Source: an uncultured bacterium
GTDB taxonomy: Bacteria; Cyanobacteriota; Vampirovibrionia; Gastranaerophilales; Gastranaerophilaceae
Reading direction: 5' to 3'
Length of the DNA: 51,343 nt
NCBI GenBank assembly: GCA_905215335.1
Contig: CAJMPQ010000011.1
Location: forward strand, 1-51,343
Below the pieces are notes generated by a model, which saw only the letters and a program-made list of their open reading frames with translations, had not been told where the DNA came from and searched no databases. Every line of letters begins with the position of its first letter. The first letter of the stretch is position 1. This document shows positions 14,491-22,621 of the stretch, one piece after another. Made by a program: the position numbers and the translations under genes.

Positions 14491-15025
14491 AGTAGTCTCC
14501 TTTCTTAATGAACTTGTATTTGTTGGCTTTTATCTTGTCTCTATACCAAGATATTTTTTGTCGAAGGTACTTCCCGACACTATCTGTTGATAAGTGAGGC
14601 AAATAATGAAGATAAGTGATGTCTATTTTGCCTTCACGTTTTTGTTTTGCACGCCTTTGGTCAAATTCATAATGTGTGAATACTGATTTTTCGGATATTA
14701 AAATTCCGTATTTTACACTCAGATAAGCTGTTAAGCAGCACAGTGCTTCAATCTGTTTTTGTGTTAAGGGGTATTTTGTTTGTTTTTTATCTGATGTAAA
14801 ACCTGCCATTCCACATACCGATAGACCAATACAACCAGTATTTCCACCACCACAGTGCATTGCATAATTGCCGTCATAGCAATTTAGATTATCTTCAGGT
14901 CTATGTGTGCCTGCAAAAATCTTCCCATATTTATCTACACAATAGTGGTATGCTTTTAAATCAGTATCACAAGGGCTATTAGCACCTGCGGTCCAGTGCA
15001 AACAAATTTTTGATAATGATGTCAT
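14468..15025 (-). CDS. N-acetylmuramoyl-L-alanine amidase endolysin
   Basis: A 185-residue Amidase_2 (T7 lysozyme/PGRP-like) protein. The N-terminal LHWTAGANSPCDTDLKAYHY supplies the first zinc histidine; NYAMHCGGGNTGCIGLSVCG is the second conserved block; VFTHYEFDQRRAKQK has a further histidine. The family cuts the amide bond between muramic acid and the stem peptide. There is no signal peptide, so release would need a holin; the best candidate is the membrane protein at 29257-29502. A basic C-terminal tail (about 150-185) may bind the wall. The gene lies straight after the tail-collar array. Confidence 0.88.
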   Translation of the reverse strand: MTSLSKICLHWTAGANSPCDTDLKAYHYCVDKYGKIFAGTHRPEDNLNCYDGNYAMHCGGGNTGCIGLSVCGMAGFTSDKKQTKYPLTQKQIEALCCLTAYLSVKYGILISEKSVFTHYEFDQRRAKQKREGKIDITYLHYLPHLSTDSVGKYLRQKISWYRDKIKANKYKFIKKGDYYEFILVA

Positions 15026-15034
15026 TTTTTCTCC

Positions 15035-15535
15035 TTATTTATAACGAATGCAGATATGAACTACTTGTGATGGGGGTTGAACGGTTGTTGATTTTCCATA
15101 AATCGTATTATTTGGAGCTGAGGATGTAACTTTAGCTGCTCCATTTCGATTCTCTCCATATGACCAAACGCAATCAGTATCATTTCCTGATTTATCAGTC
15201 CTATTCATTGTTATTGTATGAGTATGAGTTGGTAAGCCAGCTTCAATTAAAGCTCCAACATTTTCTCCCGGTTGTAAAAATCTTTTTGTAATATTGTAAT
15301 CAGGGATTCTGAATTCATCAGACTTCTCGCCACCTTTGTTGAATTTACTTCCAATTACAGAATATAGTAAAGAGTAATCAGATTTTTTTAGAATATAACC
15401 ATCACAAGGAAGGCAATTATAATGAGTGTAATTAATTGGATAAATTACTAATGATCCGATAAATTCAGGCGTTAGTAAATTTCGATTGTATTGATTTTGA
15501 TTTAATTGATTTGTTTTGAGTGAAACAATTCCCAT
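15035..15535 (-). CDS. tail-collar/fibre-tip paralogue 5 of 5
   Basis: A 166-residue member of the array. Conserved start (LKTNQLNQNQYNRN), collar block DGYILKKSDYSLLYSVIG and FRIPDYNITKRFLQPGE, and end (IYGKSTTVQPPSQVVHICIR) match the others. The variable middle reads HTHTITMNRTDKSGNDTD and contains YGENRNGAA. Its HTHT motif, shared with the neighbour at 15543, is the metal-binding pattern of short trimeric phage tail-tip needles. It begins 7 bases after its neighbour's stop with a GAGG ribosome site. Confidence 0.8.
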   Translation of the reverse strand: MGIVSLKTNQLNQNQYNRNLLTPEFIGSLVIYPINYTHYNCLPCDGYILKKSDYSLLYSVIGSKFNKGGEKSDEFRIPDYNITKRFLQPGENVGALIEAGLPTHTHTITMNRTDKSGNDTDCVWSYGENRNGAAKVTSSAPNNTIYGKSTTVQPPSQVVHICIRYK

Positions 15536-15542
15536 TATTACC

Positions 15543-16043
15543 TCAAATGTATTTGATGCAGATATGAACTATTTGTGATGGAGGTTGAACTGTTGTTGAT
15601 TTCCCATAAACAGCATTACTTGCAGAAGCCTTGCTTGTTGTTAACTTTAATTGATGTCCATAATCAGGGTTTCCACGTCCTTCTTCAACTATTCCATTTG
15701 CATCCCAGTAAAGAGCCGTAACTGTATGTGTATGGTCTGGGATACCTGCTTCGACTTGCTTCCCAACGGTTGTTCCCGGTTGTAAAAACCTTTTTGTTAT
15801 GTTGTAATCGGGGATTCGAAATTCGTCTTCTTTTTCATTCCCTTTGTTAAATTTTTTTCCAATAATTGAATAAAGTGGTGTGTAATCAGCAATCTTTAAG
15901 ACAAAACCTTCACACGAAAGGCAATCGCTCGGAGTATAATCAATAGGAAAAGTAAATAGTGCACCTATTTTCTCTCTTGTTTGAGTGTTTTTCGTGTAAC
16001 CATTTTGATTTAATTGATTTGTTTTTAAATTCTTGATTCCCAT
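15543..16043 (-). CDS. tail-collar/fibre-tip paralogue 4 of 5
   Basis: A 166-residue member: start LKTNQLNQNGYTKN, collar blocks EGFVLKIADYTPLYSIIG and EFRIPDYNITKRFLQPGT, variable middle with HTHTVTALYWDANG and GNPDYGHQ, end VYGKSTTVQPPSQIVHICI. The final residue is Ile where most copies end Lys. It has no SD; its ATG follows the previous stop by five bases, so it is probably translated by reinitiation. Confidence 0.8.
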   Translation of the reverse strand: MGIKNLKTNQLNQNGYTKNTQTREKIGALFTFPIDYTPSDCLSCEGFVLKIADYTPLYSIIGKKFNKGNEKEDEFRIPDYNITKRFLQPGTTVGKQVEAGIPDHTHTVTALYWDANGIVEEGRGNPDYGHQLKLTTSKASASNAVYGKSTTVQPPSQIVHICIKYI

Positions 16044-16048
16044 AATTT

Positions 16049-16591
16049 TTATTTATATTTAATGCAAATGTGAACACCTTGAGCAGGAGGTTGAACAGTG
16101 GAAGATGCACCATAAATTGCATTACTACGACTCGCATTAAAACCTAAACCATAGGGTTTGTTGGACGTATTTTCAGAACGTGTCATTATTGAGCCTGTTG
16201 ATACTGAATAAAATGCACCTTTTGGATTCCCTATATAAATTGGTTTTGAACCAACACCACCAACATCTGTTGTTGCTGTAATGTTGGGCAAACCTGCTGC
16301 AATAAGGTCTCCCGGCTTTGAACTTGGTTGTAAAAATCTACCTGTTATGTTGTAGTCGGGGATGCGAAAACTTCCGGCCGCATCATCTTTTTTATTAAAT
16401 TTTTTACCAATTACTGCATATAAGTCTTTATAATCTGCAATGCTTACAAGATAACCATCACAAGCAAGACAATCTTCAGGAGTATAATCAGTTGGGTATG
16501 TGAATAAACTTCCTATACGTTCCTTTGTAAGGCGATTTTTATTATAACCATTTTGATTTAACTGATTTGTTGCTAAATTATTAATCTTCAT
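16049..16591 (-). CDS. tail-collar/fibre-tip paralogue 3 of 5
   Basis: A 180-residue member, the longest. Start LATNQLNQNGYNKN, collar blocks DGYLVSIADYKDLYAVIG and SFRIPDYNITGRFLQPSS. The variable middle is Gly/Ser-rich (ITATTDVGGVGSKP; GNPKGAFYSVSTGS) and lacks the HTHT motif. It ends IYGASSTVQPPAQGVHICIK. No SD; a 5-base gap after the preceding stop indicates reinitiation. Confidence 0.8.
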   Translation of the reverse strand: MKINNLATNQLNQNGYNKNRLTKERIGSLFTYPTDYTPEDCLACDGYLVSIADYKDLYAVIGKKFNKKDDAAGSFRIPDYNITGRFLQPSSKPGDLIAAGLPNITATTDVGGVGSKPIYIGNPKGAFYSVSTGSIMTRSENTSNKPYGLGFNASRSNAIYGASSTVQPPAQGVHICIKYK

Positions 16592-16596
16592 AATTT

Positions 16597-17115
16597 TTAT
16601 TTATATTTGATGCAAATATGAACTATTTGTGATGGAGGCTGAACTGTTGTTGAAGAACCATAGATTAAGGATGAACGGGAAGCATCAAAATTTGATATGC
16701 TATACCATTCTCCTCCTCCATGAATATTCTGACTTCCTGTGGTTTTTGCAAAAGCTCCATAGGTATTTGATTGATATGGACTTACAATGGTGTTACCACC
16801 TGTGATGTTGGGTAAGCCTGCATTTATTTGAGAACCTGTATTTTTACCGGGTTGCAAAAATCTTTGTGTAATGTTGTAATCAGGGATTCTAAATTCGTCA
16901 GGTGCTTCGTCACCTGTATTAAACGTTGTTCCAATTACGTTATACAGTTTTTTATAGTCTTCAATCTTTAAAACATAGCCATCACAAGCTAAACAATCCT
17001 CTGGAGTTACATTTACAGGGGCTGTATATAAAAATCCGATTTTGTTTTTAGTTAAAAGATTGAAATTATAACCGTTTTGGTTTATTTCATTTGTAAAAAG
17101 ACTAAGTATTTCCAT
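16597..17115 (-). CDS. tail-collar/fibre-tip paralogue 2 of 5
   Basis: A 172-residue member. Start LFTNEINQNGYNFN, collar blocks DGYVLKIEDYKKLYNVIG and EFRIPDYNITQRFLQPGK. Variable middle ITGGNTIVSPYQSNTYGAF with GGGEWYSISNF. End IYGSSTTVQPPSQIVHICIK. It has no SD and follows the previous stop by only three bases (TAA ATT ATG). Confidence 0.8.
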   Translation of the reverse strand: MEILSLFTNEINQNGYNFNLLTKNKIGFLYTAPVNVTPEDCLACDGYVLKIEDYKKLYNVIGTTFNTGDEAPDEFRIPDYNITQRFLQPGKNTGSQINAGLPNITGGNTIVSPYQSNTYGAFAKTTGSQNIHGGGEWYSISNFDASRSSLIYGSSTTVQPPSQIVHICIKYK

Positions 17116-17118
17116 AAT

Positions 17119-17646
17119 TTATTTGTATTTAATGCAGATATGTACAATTTGTGATGAGGGTTGAACTGTTGAATTAGCTCCATAAATAGGATTTGATTTT
17201 GATGCGGCGAAATTACATTGATGACCGCCAGATTGTCCATAGTTTCCATAAGTTTTTCCGCCACCACTGTAAAATGCCCCAGAAAAAGTTTGCCCAGTCG
17301 AAAAGCCCCAAGCTCCAGTACCAATTACACCTGTGATATCTGGTAAACCTGCATTGATTTTTATACCAACATTTTCGCCAGGCTGTAAAAATTTCCCTGT
17401 TACATTGTAATCAGGAATCCTAAATTTACCTGCCTCATCTCCTTCTTGATTAAACTTCGTGCCAATAACTTTGTACAAATCCAAATAATCAAGAATATCT
17501 AGTAAGTAACCATCACAAGAAAGACAATCATCAGGGGTGTAATCTATAGGATAGATGAATAAAGCTCCTATTCTTTCTTTAGTTAGAGTATTTTTGTGAT
17601 AGCCGTTCTGATTGATTAACGGGGAACTCAATTCCTCAATTTTCAC
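17119..17646 (-). CDS. tail-collar/fibre-tip paralogue 1 of 5
   Basis: A 175-residue protein, first of five tandem paralogues. Each has a conserved start (here LINQNGYHKN), a phage tail-collar domain (DGYLLDILDYLDLYKVIG, then FRIPDYNVTGKFLQPGE), a variable middle of about 40-60 residues after a GLP or GIP motif, and a conserved end (IYGANSTVQPSSQIVHICIK). Collar domains cap short tail fibres and position receptor-binding tips, so the middle is the likely binding face. In this copy the middle is Gly/Tyr-rich (GFSTGQTFSGAFYSGGGK). It uses a GTG start with a good SD (AAAGGA) overlapping the end of the upstream fibre-associated gene. Confidence 0.82.
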   Translation of the reverse strand: MKIEELSSPLINQNGYHKNTLTKERIGALFIYPIDYTPDDCLSCDGYLLDILDYLDLYKVIGTKFNQEGDEAGKFRIPDYNVTGKFLQPGENVGIKINAGLPDITGVIGTGAWGFSTGQTFSGAFYSGGGKTYGNYGQSGGHQCNFAASKSNPIYGANSTVQPSSQIVHICIKYK

Positions 17647-18226
17647 TAATTTTCCTTTCTAATTGATTTAATTCATTTCTTAATTCAATTGCTAGATTGT
17701 TGTAATATTCGAGCCACGTTTCTCCTGTAGCATCATCTTTTACAGAAGGTTCACACATTGCTCGGACTCGTTTTGTGTCTAATTCATAAAGAGCTCGCTC
17801 TATTTCTGATTTTCGTATTTTTAATTGATTTTGCTCGATCATTTTCTTGTATTCTTCAGTGTTTGAAATATCACTTAAAGCTCCATTGATTTCCTTGTAT
17901 TTATCAGGATTTAACTCAATATCTTCAGCTATTGCATCAGAAACTCTTTGAAATCCTGCTTTTATTTTTCCGACATATTCAATGTTCGATATAAGTTTTG
18001 TTTTAATTTCTACCTGCTTTTCGCCTCTATAATCAGGTTCAACAACCCAATCATTACCGTCCCAAATTGCAACCTCATGCTCATTTGTTATTGGAGGTTC
18101 TTTAAATGTAGCCATCGCAGGTAAAAGATATTCAGATTGTCTTCTTGGATTTTTTATTGCAGGATATTTACCTGAAAAAGCTTTTTCCTCTGTGTTGTAA
18201 CTGTAGTAGTATTTTGTCTCTGTCAT
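17636..18226 (-). CDS. tail-fibre assembly/associated protein
   Basis: A 196-residue protein. The N-terminus (YYYSYNTEEKAFSGKYPAI) and LPAMATFKEPPITNEHEVAI with DGNDWVVEPDYRG match the tail-fibre assembly chaperone/fibre-associated pattern seen after fibre genes. The C-terminal 110 residues are a long charged helix. Chaperones of this type are needed for folding or attaching the fibre. It lies between a collar protein and the five-copy array, and its last codons overlap the GTG start of the first array member. An SD (AGGAAAA) is present. Confidence 0.7.
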   Translation of the reverse strand: MTETKYYYSYNTEEKAFSGKYPAIKNPRRQSEYLLPAMATFKEPPITNEHEVAIWDGNDWVVEPDYRGEKQVEIKTKLISNIEYVGKIKAGFQRVSDAIAEDIELNPDKYKEINGALSDISNTEEYKKMIEQNQLKIRKSEIERALYELDTKRVRAMCEPSVKDDATGETWLEYYNNLAIELRNELNQLERKISEN

Positions 18227-18239
18227 TTTCCTTTTTCCT

Positions 18240-18719
18240 CTAATATTTAATTAAATATGTTATTGCATAATTTTTAGGTCTTGTTTCGTTCGCAACATTA
18301 CACTTATTGGGCGTACTTGTTTCTGGTGATAATGTATAAGTTACACAATTTGTTCTATCATCTCCTCTTGGCATATTCTGCGTATTTGGGGCTGTATATG
18401 TGTGCGTATGACTCTGTAATGCATGATCTTGAAATTTACCTAATTCAGAACTTTCTCCTTTTTTATAACCTCGAAGAAAACAACCTCTGAAATCTGGAAG
18501 ATTAAAATATGTACCATCATTACCGTATATTTCCCCAATAATGTTGTATAGTTTAGGGTAATCCTTTATTAGTAACTTTGAGCCATCACAAACTAAAAAT
18601 CCTTTAGGAATTTCTATGCCTGAAAAATGTATAATTGTAGCTGTTGGAATTAAATCTGAATTAATATTCAAATTATAGTTATTTTGATTTAATAATTTAG
18701 TTTTTAGGTTTTTGAGCAT
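18240..18719 (-). CDS. tail-collar domain fibre protein (divergent sixth member)
   Basis: A 159-residue protein with a classic tail-collar domain: IHFSGIEIPKGFLVCDGSKL, YPKLYNIIGEIYGNDGTYFN and LPDFRGCFLRGYKKGE, then HALQSHTHTYTAPNTQN and a C-terminal NETRPKNYAITYLIKY. The start LKTKLLNQNNYNLN is recognisably similar to that of the five-copy array, so all six share an ancestor. This one keeps the more widespread DFRG form, while the array has DYNI. Its ATG overlaps the stop of the long fibre gene (TAATG). It probably forms the tip of that fibre. Confidence 0.82.
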   Translation of the reverse strand: MLKNLKTKLLNQNNYNLNINSDLIPTATIIHFSGIEIPKGFLVCDGSKLLIKDYPKLYNIIGEIYGNDGTYFNLPDFRGCFLRGYKKGESSELGKFQDHALQSHTHTYTAPNTQNMPRGDDRTNCVTYTLSPETSTPNKCNVANETRPKNYAITYLIKY

Positions 18720-20089
18720 TATTCTCCTTCAAGACTAAATATTCCGACCGGGACAAGATTAGTTTCTTGCCACATATTTAATAGGTAAATGTAGCTTGCT
18801 AATGGTTCAAGAATCTTGAACCAAATATCATTAGGGTTATAATCTTCCGGTTCTAGCATTTGAGTAAATATTTGATTTGATAATGCTGTTAAAGAGTATT
18901 CTTCATCCTCAAAATTCACAAAAAGATTAAAGTTCTTTGTTTGACTTGCTTCAGGACACAAGTCAACAACATCTATTACCAAATCTTCTTCAACATTGTG
19001 AGTTTGACTTGATGCTGTCGTATATGTGAATGGTGCATGTGCTGTAATATAAATATGAGTTGTGATTTCACCGTTTTCTGTATAAGTTTCGTCTTCACTT
19101 ATACATATTTTGGTAAGGTTCAAATAAGTTACAACTCCAATTCGATTAAGAAATTCCGCATCAGAATAACATTCCACACCGACTGCAAGAGTTTCTTTTA
19201 CATAAAAATCTCCCGTAAGTGAGCCTGAATAATGTTGAGGCTCATCTTCAAATTCGCTTAGAGTTTCTATTTCTCCAAATGAAATATGCTTAGTTTCATT
19301 ATTTATAGCAACTATCGTATTTAATTCTTGCGACAATTCTGTATCAGAATAAACAATTGTATCTTTTTCTAAAACAGTATCCAAAGCTGTATAGAATACT
19401 CCTAAATGACTTGATGTGTATTTTAAGACCTTAACCGTCTCAGAACTTAATAAATCAGGATTTCCTCTGGTATCCAACTTACAAGAATTCAAACAGAAAG
19501 GAGTTAATATACTTTTAGTGCTAATTTCAGGAATAAATTCTAAAGGTATTAAGCCATTTTCTCCAATAGGAGCATAACCATTAGCCTTTCCTTTTTCTTC
19601 TATTTTTTGATATGTAGCATCTATATCTTCAGTAATTTTATCCAATTCTTCTTTTGTCACCATTTGCATATTGGGGTTAATTACTAACTCAGCAAGTTCT
19701 TTATTTGATAACAAAAGTTCTATTCTTATTGTAAGTTGCTTAACAGTGCCACTATCAGGTGTTTGTTTGTAAGTTTCAGGGAATTTTGAAATAACAATCA
19801 GATGTCCTTCATCATCAAAAACACCGGCTTCTCTTACTGTAAAACCTCCGACATCTGCCGGAACTGTTGTTACACAATAAAATCTATCATCTGCCCATTC
19901 GCATTTATCAATTAGTCCACGCCAAACTTCCTTAACAAGTTTTGTTTGATCCGTTGTTGGTTCATAATATCGTCCATTTCCATCTCCAAGAGCTATTTGA
20001 TAAACATCAAAAGGTATCCCTTCTTGAAGGCATTTTAATTGTTTTTCTGCACCGTAATCAGTAACTAATGAATAAAATTCTTCAGCCAT
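18719..20089 (-). CDS. tail fibre protein with gpH-type N-terminal domain
   Basis: A 456-residue protein. Residues 1-150 form the P2 gpH/DUF3751-type virion-attachment domain: MAEEFYSLVTDYGAEKQLKC, YQIALGDGNGRYYEPT, WRGLIDKC, GFTVREAGVFDDEGHL. A helical linker (about 155-185) leads to a beta-rich C-terminal part of about 250 residues. It follows the gpI homologue directly (overlap of 1 base) and precedes a collar protein, as in P2-like tail clusters. The receptor-binding part is probably shared with the collar proteins downstream. Confidence 0.82.
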   Translation of the reverse strand: MAEEFYSLVTDYGAEKQLKCLQEGIPFDVYQIALGDGNGRYYEPTTDQTKLVKEVWRGLIDKCEWADDRFYCVTTVPADVGGFTVREAGVFDDEGHLIVISKFPETYKQTPDSGTVKQLTIRIELLLSNKELAELVINPNMQMVTKEELDKITEDIDATYQKIEEKGKANGYAPIGENGLIPLEFIPEISTKSILTPFCLNSCKLDTRGNPDLLSSETVKVLKYTSSHLGVFYTALDTVLEKDTIVYSDTELSQELNTIVAINNETKHISFGEIETLSEFEDEPQHYSGSLTGDFYVKETLAVGVECYSDAEFLNRIGVVTYLNLTKICISEDETYTENGEITTHIYITAHAPFTYTTASSQTHNVEEDLVIDVVDLCPEASQTKNFNLFVNFEDEEYSLTALSNQIFTQMLEPEDYNPNDIWFKILEPLASYIYLLNMWQETNLVPVGIFSLEGE

Positions 20090-20640
20090 TACACAGCCTC
20101 CTTAGAATTTACTGTTATGATTTCTTCTGTAAGACACGCAGAATATGCATGCATTTTGGCATTTGTTGTCAGGTGAAATTGAATCTCCTCAAGCCAAGAA
20201 CGTTCATTTTTATATTCGTTAATCAAATCTCGCAGCTTTTGTTCTGTTTCTTCATTGATTGAACGATTAAAGATTTGAAGAATAACTTTAAAGTAATAAG
20301 GCTTTCCGCCGTAATTAAACCATTCTTCAACACTTCCAACGATGTTTAAGGTTTTAAAGATTTCCTCTAAGGCATATTTAGTACCTTTATATCTGTGCAT
20401 TTTTATAGAGGATTTTATTAAATTTCTTTTTTCCTGTTCACTAAGAGCCTGCAACCAACCCTCATTCCCAGTAATGTGATATTGTTCAGCTAAATGTGGC
20501 AAGGCATCAGCAGGTACATTGTCAATAATAGAAACTAAGACAGCCTCTAAGTCTATATTGCCAAACCTTTCTTCGCAGATTTCATCAAATATTTTTAAAT
20601 TAATGTCATTAATAGGTGCTAATGAATTACTCATCGGCAT
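20089..20640 (-). CDS. baseplate protein gpI (P2-like)
   Basis: A 183-residue protein of the P2 gpI tail-protein family: LPHLAEQYHITGNEGWLQAL, RNLIKSSIKMHRYKGTKYAL and WFNYGGKPYYFKVIL are typical. gpI sits at the baseplate edge and links wedge to fibre. It overlaps the gpJ gene by 14 bases and the fibre gene by 1. Confidence 0.85.
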   Translation of the reverse strand: MPMSNSLAPINDINLKIFDEICEERFGNIDLEAVLVSIIDNVPADALPHLAEQYHITGNEGWLQALSEQEKRNLIKSSIKMHRYKGTKYALEEIFKTLNIVGSVEEWFNYGGKPYYFKVILQIFNRSINEETEQKLRDLINEYKNERSWLEEIQFHLTTNAKMHAYSACLTEEIITVNSKEAV

Positions 20641-21736
20641 ATCCTCCCATTTTTATTTCTGATTTCAACAGATTTGCCCACTGAAATTCTGAAACTTCGA
20701 TGTCTTCCGGTGATTCAATTTCGACTTTAAACACTCCATAAACACTGTTTAAAATGGCAATAATCTGTGTTTGAACAACGTTTTTTCCAAGTTTTTCTTT
20801 GAGCAATAATTTGTATTCTTCTAATTTTGCATTTATCGTTGTCATAACGCTTGTTTCATCTGCATCTTGATACAAATAAATTGTTGCTATTATTGAAAAA
20901 TCTTTCTTTTCTGGTGATAAAACTTGAACTTTATCTGTAAGAGGTCGAATTTTATCTTCGTTTAAGTATTTTTCAACTATTTCTAAAATCTCTTCGCTCG
21001 GATTCCCATCCTTAGTTAAAGGGTAAATGTTCACAACCCCGGCTGATGGTGAATTTATTGCGACATCAATTATTGATTGGTGTGCAGACAATGTATGATA
21101 GCGATATGCTCCACGACTTCCTGCGTTTGAGAATTTCTCAGGTGCCTGTCTTATTCTTTCTCTTAAGCTGTCCGCTTCTTCATCATCAGCACCGCCCGAA
21201 CTTACTGTTGTGTTTTCTACGGTAGAAATATAATCTAAAGGTGTGATTAAATTATTGATTGAACCTAAGGAGTAATTATTTGAGGCACTACCGGGTGTTT
21301 CGCATATTGCATCCACACTTACAGATAATTCTCCTGCAAGAATTTTGACATCTTCGAGCGTTTGAAAAATAAAAAGACCGTCTTTTGTTTCTACTTCACA
21401 ACCTTTTTGGATGCTACAAGTAAAATCTAATGGCTCATCCAGTGAGAATTTTAGAGTTGTTGTTGAACTATTTGCCAACAATTTAGTTACACCGAGAGGT
21501 TCTCCAATATGTTCCAAAATATCAAGGGGTGCATAACTTAAGAGATTTTGTTTTGCTGTTTCTTGAATTTTCATTCTTAAAACGGTTTCTCGATACGCAC
21601 CTACATCAATCATTAGCCGTTCAATTTGTGCAGGCTGAAGAACTTTACCGCTCTTTTCTTCATAAGCTGTAATCCATTCTTTTGTAATTATATCGGGGTC
21701 TCGTTCTATAAAATTAGGTTCAGGCAGCTGTGTCAT
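20627..21736 (-). CDS. baseplate wedge protein gpJ (P2-like)
   Basis: A 369-residue member of the baseplate J family. The region GGADDEEADSLRERIRQAPE followed by NAGSRGAYRYHTLSAHQSI is the conserved core; the C-terminal half is alpha/beta. gpJ homologues form the wedge around the central hub. The gene overlaps gpW by 17 bases and gpI by 14. Confidence 0.88.
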   Translation of the reverse strand: MTQLPEPNFIERDPDIITKEWITAYEEKSGKVLQPAQIERLMIDVGAYRETVLRMKIQETAKQNLLSYAPLDILEHIGEPLGVTKLLANSSTTTLKFSLDEPLDFTCSIQKGCEVETKDGLFIFQTLEDVKILAGELSVSVDAICETPGSASNNYSLGSINNLITPLDYISTVENTTVSSGGADDEEADSLRERIRQAPEKFSNAGSRGAYRYHTLSAHQSIIDVAINSPSAGVVNIYPLTKDGNPSEEILEIVEKYLNEDKIRPLTDKVQVLSPEKKDFSIIATIYLYQDADETSVMTTINAKLEEYKLLLKEKLGKNVVQTQIIAILNSVYGVFKVEIESPEDIEVSEFQWANLLKSEIKMGGYADE

Positions 21737-22091
21737 AAGTAACCTCCGCTATACCTGTTGTACTTGTATTCTTCAATGTCCATTCAACCTTTACTGTTAA
21801 ATTTGTTTCTGCTATTTCGACCTTTATAGAATTTATTTTTATTCGGGTTTCCCACATCGTGATTGCATCAGTTGCTTCTCTGACTATATTTGGGGTTGCT
21901 TCATTGATAGGGTAATCAATATATTTGTAGATATCTGAGCCGAATGTCGGACGATGCGGAACTGTACCTTTTTTAGTCAGAAGTATTATTGCGATGCATT
22001 GATTTATATCATCAACACCTTCTGCAACTTCTCCGATTGAATTTAGTTTTAATTGCCAATCAACGTAGGTGATTTCATTTAAATTTGTCAT
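21720..22091 (-). CDS. baseplate wedge protein gpW / gp25-like
   Basis: A 123-residue gp25/gpW family protein: DDINQCIAIILLTKKGTVPH, RPTFGSDIYKYIDYPINEAT and ITMWETRIKI contain the usual R-P-x-F-G-x-x-I-x-x-Y signature. It is an inner baseplate wedge part with a lysozyme-unrelated beta fold. It sits between the spike and gpJ genes. Confidence 0.88.
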   Translation of the reverse strand: MTNLNEITYVDWQLKLNSIGEVAEGVDDINQCIAIILLTKKGTVPHRPTFGSDIYKYIDYPINEATPNIVREATDAITMWETRIKINSIKVEIAETNLTVKVEWTLKNTSTTGIAEVTYDTAA

Positions 22092-22096
22092 AGATA

Positions 22097-22621
22097 TTAC
22101 ATTGTTTTATTAGGGGCAGATGTCGGACTTCCTTGATTTCCTTTGTGGGTATGAGGATTATATATTTCTCTCATCGCTTGCATAGAGGATGTTTTATCCG
22201 TAATGTCAGCATTTGATTTTATTCCTGCGGTATTTGTGAAAGTCCCTTCGTGTTCGATATTTCCAATAAGTTTCATTGTGGAAAAAGCTACGGTAAGTGT
22301 TTGACTTTCCTTATTAGCGTTTATGTATGAGCCGTCTTCAAGATTCATTGATATTTCTTTTTCACTTTGTGTGACTGGAACATCTTCAGTTGAATAAATT
22401 GTTCCTAAAATGACTCCGTCTTCCGAATTTTCATCCATTAAACACGCAACTAATTCTCCAATATCGGGCATTACATAAAATTTGTCTTTGAGTGTTTTTG
22501 TTTGCAGGACTGGCAACCAGTAAGAAGTCGATTCGTCGTCTTGAAAACTTACACGAGCTTGAGCGTTCAGAGCGTTAATTTGAGAGACGATTCCAAATCT
22601 TAGCACGATACCACCTCGCAA
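22097..22621 (-). CDS. baseplate spike protein gpV (P2-like)
   Basis: A 174-residue spike. The OB-fold begins RFGIVSQINALNAQARVSFQ; YVMPDIGELVACLMDENSED is a well-conserved gpV/VgrG block; the C-terminal beta-helix leads to HTHKGNQGSPTSAPNKT, in which HTH probably binds the metal at the spike tip. It pierces the outer envelope during contraction, which suggests a host with a surface like that of Gram-negative or S-layered cells, though this is not decisive. It overlaps the gpD gene by 22 bases. Confidence 0.85.
   Translation of the reverse strand: MRGGIVLRFGIVSQINALNAQARVSFQDDESTSYWLPVLQTKTLKDKFYVMPDIGELVACLMDENSEDGVILGTIYSTEDVPVTQSEKEISMNLEDGSYINANKESQTLTVAFSTMKLIGNIEHEGTFTNTAGIKSNADITDKTSSMQAMREIYNPHTHKGNQGSPTSAPNKTM

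Noticed and set aside
15035..17646. Diversity-generating retroelement acting on the collar array
   Set aside because: No reverse transcriptase, accessory Avd-like gene or adenine-biased template repeat is present in the window; differences among copies are whole-segment.
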